Part shown: piece after piece, positions 1 to 9,868 of the stretch
Layout of the letters: every line of letters starts with the position of its first letter
Position numbering within the stretch: position 1 is the stretch's first letter
Origin: Symsagittifera roscoffensis
Lineage: Eukaryota; Xenacoelomorpha; Acoela; Convolutidae
DNA: 64,000 nucleotides
Assembly: GCF_963678635.1 (NCBI RefSeq)
Contig: NC_087071.1
Coordinates: forward strand, 29,196,120 to 29,260,119
Reading direction: 5' to 3'
Notes under the pieces: model-generated
What the model saw: only the letters and a program-made list of their open reading frames with translations
Told to the model about the DNA's origin: nothing
Databases searched by the model: none
Position numbers and translations under genes: made by a program

Positions 1-99
1 TTTTTCATCAACTAAGGGAGGTGACTCGAATAGTCATGCGTTTTGTTCAGATTCTCAAATTTTTTAAAGTTTGTCATAAATTCTTTTTTTCCTATAGCT

Positions 100-105
100 G
101 CCATA
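100..105. repeat. Polinton target-site duplication, left
   Basis: GCCATA immediately precedes the left terminal repeat and is repeated exactly at 21599-21604 after the right one. A 6-bp duplication is what the Polinton integrase generates. Confidence 0.93.
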
Positions 106-338
106 AGTAGTATTGTATCGTGTCTCGGATCCTATGGGGGGGTCCTTCCTAAGGGGGGAGGGTCCTCACATAAAGCAAAATCCTAGGAAAGGGGTCCTTA
201 ATTTTTTGGAGGAACCTCATCCTAGGATTTTGTAAACGAAAGAAATTTTCCACCCAAAAAGCAGAAGACCCCCTACTTAAGATCTTGCTAAGTTTAGCTT
301 AACAACAAGGGACACGATACAAACTTCTTTCTAATTCC
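106..338 (+). repeat. Polinton left terminal inverted repeat
   Basis: This segment matches the reverse complement of 21420-21598 with several indels. It opens AGTAGTATTGTATCGTGTC and closes near 309-322 with GGGACACGATACAA, the complement of its own start, so the repeat itself can fold. Internal blocks rich in runs of G and T, and a CCTAGGATTTTG/CAAAATCCTAG pair, add further inverted symmetry. The left copy is longer than the right by an extra segment around 180-235. Confidence 0.88.
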
Positions 339-623
339 AATTTTTGGGGTCCTAATTATTGGTCCTGATTAATTATATGAATCATATTAATTGTTATATT
401 TGTTTCAGGCAAATGAACTTTCGACCAAGTTGAAATTTGTTAGTGAACGGGGAATTGACTTTTATGGTATATAATAAAAATTCGCCGGCCATTTTGGCAG
501 CGTAGCTTAACTGTTGGCAGCAGTAAACTAATTCCTTAACTTGACCTAAATTTTATGTTGAAAAGGCAGTAAATTGAAATTACTTTCCAAAGGCGGCGAC
601 CGTTTCTGGGCAAAACATACCAA

Positions 624-1087
624 ATGATAAATTTGTTAAAGTTTGAAATAAGAAAAATGAAATTAGAGGTAATTTGGTGTAGTGAAGATATTGATAAAGT
701 GTTTTCAACCGCAGAAAAAAACTCATTTTTCAAATTTAGTAATGAACGCTACGTCGTCTTCCTCGAAAGGGCAAAGAAAATTTTAAAGAAAGAATACGAG
801 TTAGTTTTCAAAAAAAGTTTTATTTGAGTGAGCTTCAACAAATCTCTTGGTGCATTTCTACAAAACAAAAGTATGGTACTGTGAGCGATTTGAATTTTGC
901 TGATTATGAAAACGTATTCGACTATTCGTTTGATTTTACCTCAAAAAGGGTTGATAAAGACTTGGAGAGAAAAATTCGTCTATGTTTCAACAAGCTATCA
1001 AAATACAAAAATCTTCCGGTGGTTTATTTAATTAGTTACCACCGTTATCTTAATGAGACTAAATGGTATTTGCAAGGTCACTTTTAA
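624..1087 (+). pseudogene. Polinton left-arm ORF A, unknown function, frameshifted
   Basis: An ATG at 624 (alternative at 658) opens a frame that ends at 827. A second frame, open to 1087 but without its own ATG, overlaps its end, which suggests one gene of about 150 codons broken by a one-base indel near 820-827. The product would be lysine- and phenylalanine-rich with no signal peptide, membrane segment or motif I recognise. It is the first gene of the plus-strand left-arm block and sits about 285 bp inside the terminal repeat. Function unknown; it could also be two separate short ORFs. Confidence 0.4.
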
Positions 1088-1139
1088 TTCCACTGGCTTT
1101 GAATTCAGCAGGTTGGAGAGGTGTTCGAAAAAATAAACA

Positions 1140-1574
1140 ATGAAATTGCAAAAAAGCAGAGTAACTCCTATTGATTTGAAAATAATTCACGAAATTTATA
1201 CGTCTTTGAAACAAACCTATCCTGATAATTCTAACCGACGCAACTATTTTCTAGCTGCATGTTCTCTGTTTTTTGTTTATTCTGATAACCTTAACTACGA
1301 TATTTTAACTAAGTTGAGACCTTGTGGTGGCTTGATTGGTATTGATAACTCTTCCCTAAGCAAATAATTGAAAAATTACAAAATTTTACGATTGCACGCT
1401 ATTTTGCACGATGCAGCCGGATTTATACACGAATTCTATCAACAGGGTCCTACGTATTGTTACATGTTGCCCTGGAACTGTAACAAGAGCTTATTGGGAC
1501 ATTTGAGTGGAATAGCGTTCTGCCTTTTCATTAAGTTGAAAAAACCAGAAATTTATCATTCACTAGAATGCTAG
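1140..1574 (+). pseudogene. Polinton left-arm ORF B, in-frame stop
   Basis: An ATG at 1140 opens 75 codons to a TAA at 1365-1367, and the same frame continues open to a TAG at 1572-1574, so this looks like one 145-codon gene with a single nonsense change. The second half contains LHAILHDAAGF, a TYCYMLPWNC stretch and a SLLGHLSGIAFCLF segment. From memory this resembles a small conserved protein of animal Polintons, of no established function. Its stop overlaps the ATG of the next gene (ATGCTAG at 1568-1574). No catalytic motif is evident. Confidence 0.5.
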
Positions 1575-2330
1575 GCGAGAGATCAGTTGTGCTTGACGTG
1601 GAAGGCTTTTGTTACAAGACAAACGCCTTTGTGGTTAAACAATTAGCAATAGCAACTTCAGACTACAGCGATCGACTCATTTTTTTTACCTCCAGTGAGT
1701 TTCAATATACTGCCAAAGCTTGAACAAAAAGCTTACAACTGGTTAACAAATTGTTTACATGGTCTCCATTGGGAAAACGGTGATTACCTTTACATAAACT
1801 TGAATCAAATACTTCAGAGTTTTGTGTTGAGAAATCCCGGGCCGTTTTTTACGCTAAATGAAAAGAAAAGACAGAATTTTTGGCCAAGTACTTTGACCGA
1901 AAGATTGAAAATCTAGATGATTTGGGCTGTCCTCGGGTTGAAAACTTATATTTTAAAAATTATCCAAAGTGCAGTAAACATATTGCACACTACAACTCCA
2001 CGAATCATTATGCCCTGAAGAAAAACCAAGATTTTTTATGATTGGTTGAAAAATGAACAACAGCGAGAGATCAGCGAAAGTGGAGACATACCTATCACCA
2101 AATTCAATGGTTTGTGCGTGGATGACTCCAGAGGGTGATATTAAAATTTCATTAACGAGAAGAGAGCGTATTGATTGCAGTGCAAAATTGTTCAGAGGAA
2201 GGAGCAAATAATAATTTCCGAAGAAGAGTTGTCTACGTTGAAGAGGTTTTTTCCAGTTATTGATCAATTTTTATACTTCCAGAGATTCAAGTTTAACAGA
2301 AATGTTAGCCAGCAAGCGAGGAGTATATCT
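1568..2330 (+). pseudogene. DnaQ-like 3'-5' exonuclease remnant
   Basis: The frame opening at ATG 1568 reads SVVLDVEGFCY close to its start; a D-x-E within a hydrophobic strand is the Exo I signature of DnaQ-type nucleases. After one or more frameshifts (around 1700 and 1915) the reading continues through an NWLTNCLHGLHW stretch and then an ENLDDLGCP motif followed by spaced Cys, His and W residues. I associate that combination with a nuclease-like ORF of animal Polintons. Further stops occur beyond 2130. The start overlaps the stop of ORF B. The exonuclease assignment rests on the D-x-E and the order of later motifs, so it is an inference. Bases 2331-2629 continue into further broken frames with no clear gene. 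Confidence 0.5.
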
Positions 2331-2629
2331 TCCTGAACTATTCTAAGTACCCAAACGTCAGCCAGGAGTTCAGATGGATCTAAACAGCAGTGAACTGCCA
2401 GATGAGATTAAGACAATTGTGAAAGAGGATACTGTGAAGAAAATAATGTACTACGAAAAAAACTGCAAATATCCCAACAATTTTTGTTCTAGAAATGCAT
2501 GACATAAATGATAGAGATTTGGCACTTTATGAAATTTTGTTCTGTTCTCAAAACTAATTTAATTTTTTACAAGCTTCATTCACAGAGAGAAAAAGCCTAA
2601 CACAGTCTGTAGAATAAAGAGTTTCTCAA

Positions 2630-2914
2630 ATGTCAGAAGCAACAACAGTAGTAGATGAACCTGACGCAACAATAGTAACAGAATTTGTTTATAACGAGAC
2701 AAACAGTGAAAAAAAATCATGGAAGTTTTGTAACAATGTAACTTTGCCAAGATCTGAAGTAGTTTTTGTTGCGCAAATGTTAGTAATTCTAATTTTACTA
2801 ACTTTCTGCATTCTCAAACTTTCTTTCACTAAATTAAATTGCGAATAAACGTCAGTTTGGTTCTCGATTTTATCAGGCTTGGTTGGTTACGTACTACCAA
2901 ACCCAAGGATATGA
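2630..2914 (+). pseudogene. Small single-pass membrane protein of the Polinton left arm, frameshifted
   Basis: ATG 2630 opens 72 codons with an acidic, Thr-rich N-terminus, then PRSEVVFVAQ leading into a hydrophobic segment of about 20 residues (VAQMLVILILLTFCILKLSF) that should span a membrane once. A shifted frame then reads a hydrophobic stretch ending YVLPNPRI at a TGA (2912-2914), so the natural protein was probably longer, with a one- or two-base indel near 2840. The PRSEVVF plus terminal LPNP pattern resembles a small membrane protein I associate with animal Polintons. Its stop overlaps the ATPase ATG at 2911 (ATGA). Confidence 0.6.
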
Positions 2915-3593
2915 ATAAAGTGATCGATACTTCGACAATAATTTTCATGGCGATAGTGGGACCTTCAGGATCCGGGAAAACTGAGTTAATTTTGAAACTT
3001 TTGATGGGAAATAAATTTTACCCTAAATTTGGAACCGTTTTATATCTTCACAAAGAGATTCAACCTGCATTCTCAGAAAAAGAGTCTTCTCGCGAAGTGA
3101 ATGTGAAGTTCATGAAAGTCGACGGATTCGAATCTGTGAGAAAATTAGAAAATGTTCTTCTAGTTTTCGATGATTCATGCGAAGACATCTATAATGACAA
3201 GAAATTTGTTAGGTTAGCGACAGCGGGTAGACATAGAGGGATAGATGTAATATATGTTAAGCATTCCTTGTTTCAAAAAAACCGATGGTCGCGTACGATT
3301 GATTTGAACACTTCACACATCATTTCGCCAAATCACCTCGTGACGTTCAGCAACTAGATATTTTAGGGAGACAATTGAATGAATAAAAATTTTTGAGACG
3401 CTGTTACGAATTAGCTACAAGAGACTCTTTTGGACTTCTTCTAATCAACTTGGACCCCCGTACATCAAATTGTTTGAGATATTGTTCAAATATCACACGA
3501 CCTGGGCCAACAGTTTTTTATTTACCCTTAACTGAAGCAGAAACTACTCAAATCACAAATGAAAATTTATTCTGCGGCATTTGGTACAACTGA
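2911..3593 (+). pseudogene. A32/FtsK-type genome packaging ATPase, broken near the middle
   Basis: From ATG 2911 the frame shows Walker A GPSGSGKT (about 2959-2982), then a strand ending LLVFDD (about 3154-3171), the Walker B with its acidic pair, as in the HerA/FtsK-superfamily ATPases that pump DNA into Polinton and related capsids. The frame stops at 3355. The downstream frame, which itself carries a TAA near 3387, resumes with RCYELATRDSFGLLLINL and LDPRTSN, a C-terminal motif I associate with this ATPase family, to a TGA at 3591-3593. One frameshift near 3330 and one nonsense codon inactivate it. It lies upstream of integrase and capsid genes, the usual arrangement. Confidence 0.85.
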
Positions 3594-3850
3594 AACCTGA
3601 CCAGCTAAGACGATTAATTAGAAAAACTTCAAATCGTGAGATCATAACATTTATTTGTGAATGTTTGCTCAATGTAGTCAATTGAAACGTACCCGTTAAA
3701 ATCGCAAACATCGAACGATTCGAGACAGCATACAAAACTTTATCACTCCAAAAACCATTGTTGTCAAAAAACGTGCGATTATTTTGAGTAAAGAAGGCTT
3801 CCATTTAGTTCGACAAATACTTTATTTTTGTTACAAGTACCTGACAACTT
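3593..3850 (+). pseudogene. Small basic Polinton ORF between ATPase and integrase
   Basis: A frame with PDQLRRLIRK followed by an ECLLNVVN segment, an in-frame TGA near 3680, NVPVK, and after a frameshift SKEGFHLV. Its order (Leu/Arg-rich helix, LNG/NVP turn, basic stretch, then a GGF-like motif) resembles a short ORF I associate with animal Polintons, of unknown role. No ATG is obvious, so the start may lie within the end of the ATPase gene. Two lesions are visible. Confidence 0.45.
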
Positions 3851-3854
3851 AAGG

Positions 3855-4624
3855 ATGACTGCTGAAGAATTCGTTCTAATTCCGAAATACTTATATGTTA
3901 AACAGCAGCGACATGTTGCACGTGTTCTTCATGATAAAAATATTAAACATAAAAATGCTCACCTATCCTATCTTAACCGGCTTAGACCCCAATTACCTCC
4001 TCAAACAAGTAAGATTACTGCAACGAAGGAAACATTTACGGAAAATGTTGAGCTCAACAAGAACAGCTTGAACTGTTAACGGACGATGAAGAAGTACCGG
4101 TCGAACGTGATAAAGACGAAATACTAGAAGAGAAACACATTAGTCAGACCGAAAGCATTTTAGGACAGTTACAAGTTTTAGAAGACAAAAAATTTGTTAG
4201 AGCAAAAACCGTACTTGAAATCATAGAAATTTCAGAAAGAGTAACCATAAACCGTGACAATGAGGTGATATTAGTAGATAAAGTACCAACATGACTTAAA
4301 GCTGCATTATTTTTATACGACATACAACAACCAACGAAAAAAATACTCAATCCGGCGTTCATTAACGTTTTAACTGCTCTCAACTTGAATGAAAACCTGG
4401 TAATAAATCGAAATGCCAAACACGCGGTTCAGTCAGCGTCTTTTAACGCTCAAGAGAAACGAGAACCCGGGCCCTCAAGAGCCCGCTCAACATCGCCCAC
4501 TTGGCAGGAAAAAAGTAGTGCAAGCCTTAAGAGAAGTAACAAACACAAACGAAAAAGTCTCAGCGATAATAGAAAAACCCGAAACAAAAAACGTGAAAAA
4601 GAGTCAGAAGAAGGCTCTGACTAA
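3855..4624 (+). pseudogene. Polinton ORF with LIPK motif and basic tail, unknown function
   Basis: ATG 3855 begins MTAEEFVLIPKYLYV, then a mixed-charge region, an acidic segment around 4080-4140 (EE-rich, shifted frame), helices, and a strongly basic Ser/Arg/Lys-rich tail (4440-4624). Frames change at about 4075 and 4290, so it is broken. Placement immediately before the integrase and the F-V-L-I-P-K start are reminiscent of a poorly characterised protein found there in other animal Polintons. The basic tail suggests nucleic acid or virion association, an inference only. Confidence 0.45.
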
Positions 4625-4689
4625 TACGGAACGCCCCATAACGGTTCAGATTCTCCAACGTCAGAAAAAACGAAGGCGCAAACAAAACA

Positions 4690-5622
4690 ATGGGAAAATT
4701 ACCAAGATTGAAGAAAAATTGTTGAAAACTAAATACAGTGACAAAGGTCCCGCGTTATTTGGTAGTGTGCGAACAACTTGATAAAAGCAACCAATTTGTC
4801 GCGAAAGAAAGTTTCTTTCATACTGAACCTGCTTACACGAAATATCGAACTGTGATCCGAAAAACGACGCGACTCAAGGTCATAGTTTGCAATATCGACA
4901 AAATCTGGTCATTAGATCTGGCCTTTGTTGATAAACTTGCCCAGTACAACCATGATGTTAAGTATCTGCTTGTTGCAGTTGACTGCATGTCCCGCTATCT
5001 CAGAGTGCAACCCTTTAAATCAAAGTATGCTACTACAACAGCAGAAGCGTTCAAACTAATGATAACGACGAAACAACCGAAAAAAATATGGGTGGACAAG
5101 GGCAGAGCTTAAAGGGTCCTTCGAAGCATTATGTAAAAATAAAGGCATAAACACATATAGCACAGAGAGCGAGAAAAAGTCTGCATTCGCTGAGAGAATT
5201 ATCCGTTCCTTGAAAAATCTTATTTATAAGAACTTGGAGGACAAATGGACTTACTCATACCTTGACAAATTGCAAGATTTTTGCAATGCAATTAATTCGA
5301 GAACAAATCGTGTCACAAATCTTGCACCAAATAAAGTAACTAAAAAGATGTTCCTCGCCTGATTTCATTAAGAGCAGAACAGTCATTTAAATTAGTTCGA
5401 CGTCCAAAGCTTTATGGTGGTGATCATGTTAGACTTGCCAAAGAAGACATACCTTTTCGCAAGGTTACAAACAATCGTTCACCGATGAAGTGTTTGAAGT
5501 TTTTGACATACCAACACGAAATCCCCGACCATACAATTTGATTGATTCTAACAGAGAACCGATTGAGGGAAAATTTTACGAGTCTGAACTAATTCGCGTT
5601 CTGGAGAAGGACAATCATGACT
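4690..5622 (+). pseudogene. Retroviral-type integrase of the Polinton
   Basis: The first catalytic Asp is in WSLDLAFVD (GAT 4915-4917), followed by LLVAVDCMSRYLRVQP typical of the RNase H fold. The second Asp is in IWVDKG (GAC 5094-5096) and the Glu is in AFAERIIRSLK (GAG 5192-5194, after a frameshift near 5105), so the DDE triad can be located. A chromo-like C-terminal segment with YESELIRV ends at TGA 5620-5622. The N-terminal part is in another frame (about 4700-4781, KYSDKGPALFGSV). At least three frameshifts are needed to connect the parts, including one near 5360. The stop overlaps the penton ATG at 5617. Confidence 0.9.
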
Positions 5623-6435
5623 GAGGGCACTTCCAACAGCCTTTTCACCCATAATGTTCCCCCTTCCTTCACAATTACCCTTATTTCATCTGCATCAATG
5701 AACGTTTTTAAAGATAACACTCTGGCCAACTTCAAAAACTCTCCCTACTCAGATAAACAACGTAACTGACAACAACATTGTGTCTACAAAAAAGCTCGGG
5801 TTATAGCAAGCATGAAAGATGAGAAAGACAAGATCTCCAGACCTTAGCATGGAGAAACAGCAAAAATAACAAAAGAAGAATATACGAGCCTTGATCAAAT
5901 ACTGGACGAGATTCTTTGAAAGACAGAATTAGAGAAATTTGATTACGTAATAGATCCAATAACCAAACATCTTTCCTTATGGCTGCATTTTTGGGAAGGT
6001 ATAATTTTTTCAAGCCCGCAAATTCCTAGTCTACTTGGATTCAAAGGGGTCAGAGATAGAACTGGTTATCTCATAGGTTACAAACAAGGAAGCACGAAAC
6101 ATAGCTCATTCTTTTCCCAAGATCTTAATGCTGACTATCCCGTTGATGTATGCGCTGGTACTCAGCTTTTGTTTTTTCATCTGGACATAATTCATTATCA
6201 AATAGTCGGAGACACAAAAGCACACCTTTTACGAGTCATTGATACAAATCGTCGAGTGAAAAACGGTTACGCATGTACAATTGAACCGAATCATCGTAAA
6301 GTGTTTCGTAATTTGGATTTTAAACAAATTTTGGTCAATAATATTTCTAATATTTCTGTGAACTTGCGCATAGAAACTGGAGGACTTGTTCCTTTCGCTG
6401 GAGGGGGAAAAGCTGTTCTGACTTTGAAATTTTAA
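5617..6435 (+). pseudogene. Minor capsid (penton-type) protein
   Basis: ATG 5617 opens a frame with PPSFTITLISSASMNVF, then two or three in-frame stops (around 5768, 5846, 5920), and continues in the same frame to TAA 6433-6435. The C-terminal half is well preserved: DYPVDVCAGTQL, IIHYQIVGDTKAHLLRVI and, at the end, ETGGLVPFAGGGKAVLTL. These match the single jelly-roll minor capsid protein of Polintons and adintoviruses, the vertex component. The middle third (5750-5930) has lost recognisable similarity. It follows integrase with a 6-bp overlap and precedes the other structural genes. Confidence 0.85.
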
Positions 6436-6455
6436 AAGTTTAGCAGTTGATCAAA

Positions 6456-6842
6456 ATGGATTCATATTACCACAACCAAGCAAACCTACCACATTTCACG
6501 GGTGGCTTCGGTGCATTAGCCTTGGGAAAATGAAGAGTCGCACTTCCACTGGCTCGAAAATTTCTGATTACCGCGGCTAAAAAAATCGGAAAAGAACTAA
6601 TTCTTCAGGCAGCTCCAGAACTGATAGAAGTTGCAAAAAAAAGAAAAAGTCCTAAGCAGGCACTCAAAAGCACCGTTAGAAAAACAATCAAAAAGCAAGT
6701 AGGAGGAGGAAGTAGATCTTGGAAAAGTCATTCGAAAAGAACGACGGCGTTTAAACGAAAAACGAGACGTGTCATTCCCAGAAAACGAACTGCACAGAGA
6801 AGTCGCTCCGATTTCTTTACAAGGGTTAAAAATGATATTTAA
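6456..6842 (+). pseudogene. Small basic virion-type protein
   Basis: From ATG 6456 the frame reads a short N-terminus with PHFTGGFGALALGK, an in-frame TGA near 6531, then ALPLARKFL, a helix-rich KKIGKELILQAAPELIEVA, and a long Lys/Arg-rich tail with KQVGGGSRS, closing at TAA 6840-6842. A hydrophobic or Gly-rich head plus strongly basic tail resembles DNA-condensing or membrane-active minor virion proteins placed just before the major capsid gene in animal Polintons; the adenovirus core/pX comparison is an inference. The last codons overlap the capsid ATG at 6832. Confidence 0.6.
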
Positions 6843-8140
6843 ATTAACCCCGAGTGAAACAACTCACAGCTCCTTGGACTTATCTGAGAAACCGCCTTTA
6901 CTTGTCACTTTTGAAAATGCATTCACCCAAAAAATTGGATGTTCCTACTCTCCTGATGGTCCTATGCTCGAGTTTGAAGTACTCGGCGACAGAAATAATT
7001 TCATCGATCTTCAACGTACTCATTTGGAAGTAGTAGCACGAATTGTTCGAAGCAATGGAAACGTGCTTTGAACGCATGCTACAGAGGCGGCAAACAGAGA
7101 TACGCCGTATTTTCTTAACAATCTTCATTATTTTCTGAGTGTACACTGTCTCTGAATGGTGAGAAAATATCAACTACCAATGCTAATTTTGCCCATAAAA
7201 GCTTTATTGAGACCGAGTTTTCATTGGGTAATGATGCCAAGAAAACATGGTTGGCTTGTCAAGGTTATTATTATGAAGAAAATTCATCAGCCATTGACGG
7301 TGCTGGAAGGAGGCTGATGATGTTACGGAGCGTAAAGGTCTCGTTGCGGCCTCGAGCGAGCTGAAGCTATTTGGTAAAATTGCTTGCAACTTTTTGTCGT
7401 GTGACAAGCATCTACTTAGCGGTGTGACAATTAGGTTGTCTCCTAGACCTTCTCCTAACGATTTTGTTGTCATATCTGAAGATGCAGCTAAACACTAAAA
7501 AGTCCAAATAATCGAAGCTAATCTCTAAGTCAGAAAGATGACTGTGACTGACTATGTTCTCTCATCAATAGAAAAAACTTTGTTGAAGAACCCGGCAATT
7601 TACAATTACATCGAAGTAGTACCAAAAACGTTTTTCGCAACTGCAAGAGTACAAAGCTGGCGACAAGAGGATGTTTTTGCAAAAGAACCTGTTCGAAGAA
7701 TGATAGTAGCAATGAGCATAAACGAAGCATATTTGGGTACTAATAGAACAAACCCTTTTCATTAGCAGAAATTTGGGTTGAATGAGATCATTGTGTACAG
7801 AAACGGTCTACCCATTGCCGGAACTCCCATCTCAACATCAGACAATAAAAGAATTTATTACAATACGCTTGAGGCTCTTGATTTTGTTTTGAACACTAGT
7901 CATGGAATCAGTCTCCTTAAATATGATAATCATTATAATATGGCTTTTGATCTCACGTCTACTCAGGAGGCTTCACACGCTTTTATTCATCCTGAATTGT
8001 CCAATTGCACTATTTCGGTCGAGCTGAAGTTTGACGCAGGTCTCGGTAATAACGTCGAGTTATTGTTTATGGGAGAGCGTGCATCAACAGTTTATGTGCG
8101 TTCAGATAGAAAAGTTGCCAAAAACACTGTTATTACTTGA
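6832..8140 (+). pseudogene. Major capsid protein, double jelly-roll type, multiply frameshifted
   Basis: ATG 6832 begins a frame that contains a TFENAF strand, GPMLEFEVLGD and FIDLQRTHLEVVARIV (to 7071), the start of the first jelly roll in Polinton major capsid proteins. Homologous segments continue in other frames: LSPRPSPNDFVV (about 7440), IEVVPKTFFATARV (7600-7665) and GTNRTNPFH, and in 7778-8140 NGLPIAGTPI and ISVELKFDAG through to the TGA. At least three indels separate the parts. Length to the final stop matches a protein of about 430 residues, near that expected. It lies between the basic protein and protease, the usual order. Confidence 0.82.
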
Positions 8141-8147
8141 GATAGAC

Positions 8148-8584
8148 ATGGATAATCTTCAACTAGTAGAAACTATTAACCGTTGTAAACTTTTGAAATA
8201 TCGCTTTAGAGGTATTTTTCCGACAGATTTGCCATGCTCTTCAGAATTGAAAAACGATAATACGTTCATGATTATGAATGCCTCACCATCGGTTCAACCT
8301 GGAACCCACTGGTTGTTTTTGCTCAAGCTGGAGGACAGATATTCTTCGCAGATCCTCTAGGTAAACGATTATGTGATTGTCCCCTCGTGTACAAGAATAT
8401 ACGACGTACAATTCACGAGGGAAATCAACTACTGATGAAAAAACCAATACAATCAGCTGATTCAGTGTTATGCGGACTTTATTGTATTTATATTGCTCAT
8501 GTTATAACTACAAACAAATTTCCAATAAGTTTCAAACTTATTGATCTTTATTTGATAAGATTTGCCAAACATATGTTATTCTAA
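8148..8584 (+). pseudogene. Adenain-like cysteine protease
   Basis: ATG 8148 opens a frame in which the catalytic His occurs in PGTHWLF (CAC 8307-8309). After a frameshift near 8320 another frame reads FFADPLGK, where the third catalytic residue usually is, and the catalytic Cys is in SVLCGLYCIYIAH (TGC 8471-8473), with the stop at 8582-8584. His, acidic and Cys order and spacing match the adenovirus protease family that matures Polinton capsid proteins. About 145 codons is short but within range. It is the last gene of the plus-strand left-arm block, 8 bp after the capsid stop. Confidence 0.85.
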
Positions 8585-8684
8585 ATTATTTTATTGATGT
8601 TTTGGTAAAATTTATATATTCGTTTTTTTTTTTCAATTCATTCTTATTAACAACAAAGTTTTTTTTCTGCAAGTTTATTTGAAC

Positions 8685-8799
8685 CGCGAAAAATTTCATA
8701 TCAAGCCCTTCGAAAAATTAAGGCATGGCCATTTGGTTTAGCGGGCAATAGCTAGTCCGTCGTTGCTCGTCGCTACGTTGCTCGGGAACGCCTCCCGCT
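8685..8799 (-). repeat. 115-bp GC-rich inverted repeat module, copy 1
   Basis: The reverse complement of this segment matches 12253-12369 and 15725-15841 (by eye over 80%). Its core has GGGAACGCCTCCCG and GTTGCTCGTCGCTACG, much richer in GC than its surroundings, with internal symmetry around GGCGTTCCCGAGG. It sits in the gap between the convergent ends of the protease gene and the minus-strand genes, so a shared transcription end or an inserted small element are both possible. Confidence 0.75.
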
Positions 8800-8849
8800 T
8801 GAGTAGTAACATTTTCTTGATATACAAGAGAGCGAAAGAAAGCCAATAT

Positions 8850-9305
8850 TTAAAACTTGAATTTCTTCTCCATGATAAATTTCACAAACAAAGTGTTTGA
8901 ATCAATTTCCATACAACCATACCCACTTAAAATTATGTCAATTATTCTAGAAAACTCAGCAGCATTTTCACCATTCAAAATATTAGTAAAGCGTTCAATT
9001 GTTACGTTAGTAATCAGGTCAGTTTGAGTTTGAACAGATTTAGTCTGCGAGCCGAAGCAAACCTGAGGCAATCTTCTGCGAACTGGAACACCACTAACAT
9101 CTAAGTTGTTGATGGAGTTATAATTCACAGCTATTTTCAGTTTTTCCATCAGAGGGCCAGACAATTCATAGTTGGACCAACCCAAAATTAAATATTTGAA
9201 TGTAGAGAGAAGACAAGGATCAACGAAGGCTTTTGAAGTCATCTTGTTAAGTAAATCGGTAGACACTTTTGTGAATTCGACCACTTTTGTGTTTTTCGTT
9301 GTCAA
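8850..9305 (-). CDS. Unknown Polinton protein, 151 codons
   Basis: An open frame on the minus strand starting ATG at 9305 and ending at 8850. The product has a mixed-charge N-terminus, RRRLPQVCFGSQ in the middle, and an ILSGYGCMEI motif near the end. I do not recognise the family. There is no membrane segment or catalytic pattern. It is the most 3' gene of the minus-strand group that includes the PC4-like protein. Because the neighbouring frames 9247-9471 and 9464-9679 overlap head to tail, it may be the C-terminal part of a larger broken gene rather than a complete protein. Confidence 0.45.
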   Translation of the reverse strand: MTTKNTKVVEFTKVSTDLLNKMTSKAFVDPCLLSTFKYLILGWSNYELSGPLMEKLKIAVNYNSINNLDVSGVPVRRRLPQVCFGSQTKSVQTQTDLITNVTIERFTNILNGENAAEFSRIIDIILSGYGCMEIDSNTLFVKFIMEKKFKF

Positions 9306-9471
9306 TCGAATGATTGCAAAAATCTAATTTATTTGAATGGGAGGATACCGCAAAATTTGCTTTTGAAGGGAAGCCTGAAAAGTTGGGTTCATGATTCAGG
9401 ATGAAAAGTTTGTAATTTTTACGGAACTGTTTGAAATAATCAGGGGATTGCTCATACATTGCTTCAATCAT
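9247..9471 (-). pseudogene. Unknown minus-strand ORF in the Polinton
   Basis: A 74-codon frame from ATG 9471: MIEAMYEQSPDYFKQFRKNY, then LFILNHEPNFSGFPSKANF. It overlaps the start of the 8850-9305 frame and the end of the Lys-rich frame above it, a pattern suggesting one gene split by small indels. Family not recognised. Aromatic and charged, no membrane segment. Confidence 0.3.
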
Positions 9472-9868
9472 TGCTTTGAAATTTCAATAGAAAAACGAGT
9501 TGATAATGTTTCACAAACCGACAGTTATCATCGTTTTCTTTTTCGCATTCCTTTTCAGAGCATGAAGATTTTTTAGATTTGTTTCGCTTTTTTCTAAGTT
9601 TTTCAGTCACGTCGAAGTTTTTTGCTTTCGTCAATTTTTTTGATTTTTGTATAATTTTCCGCCAAGGACTCGAATTCACCAGTTGACAAAGTTATTCCTT
9701 GTCGATACTTGAAAGTTCCCTCTTCGTCTTTTTTGTACAATTTGATAGTTATGTAAGCACCGGTCTGTGCGAATGTTTTGCACCGACTCTAACTAAACGT
9801 TTATCATTCGAAGATATATCCCAAAAATCATCGAAATAATCAACATCCGTTTCAAGAGAAGCGGACAT
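9464..9868 (-). pseudogene. PC4-like ssDNA-binding protein
   Basis: ATG at 9868 (minus strand) gives an acidic start with DVDYFDDFWDIS, then NDKRLVRVGA. After a frameshift near 9785 another frame reads ITIKLYKKDEEGTFKYRQ and GITLSTGEFESL. Basic strand, I-x-I-x-x-x-Y strand, acidic turn, then K/R-x-GI-(T/S)-L and an E-x-L helix is the pattern of the PC4/p15 coactivator fold, a ssDNA binder. A Lys-rich tail follows in a further frame (9464-9679). In a DNA-replicating element such a protein plausibly coats single strands during polB replication; this is an inference. The duplicated segment begins inside this gene at 9793. Confidence 0.65.
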
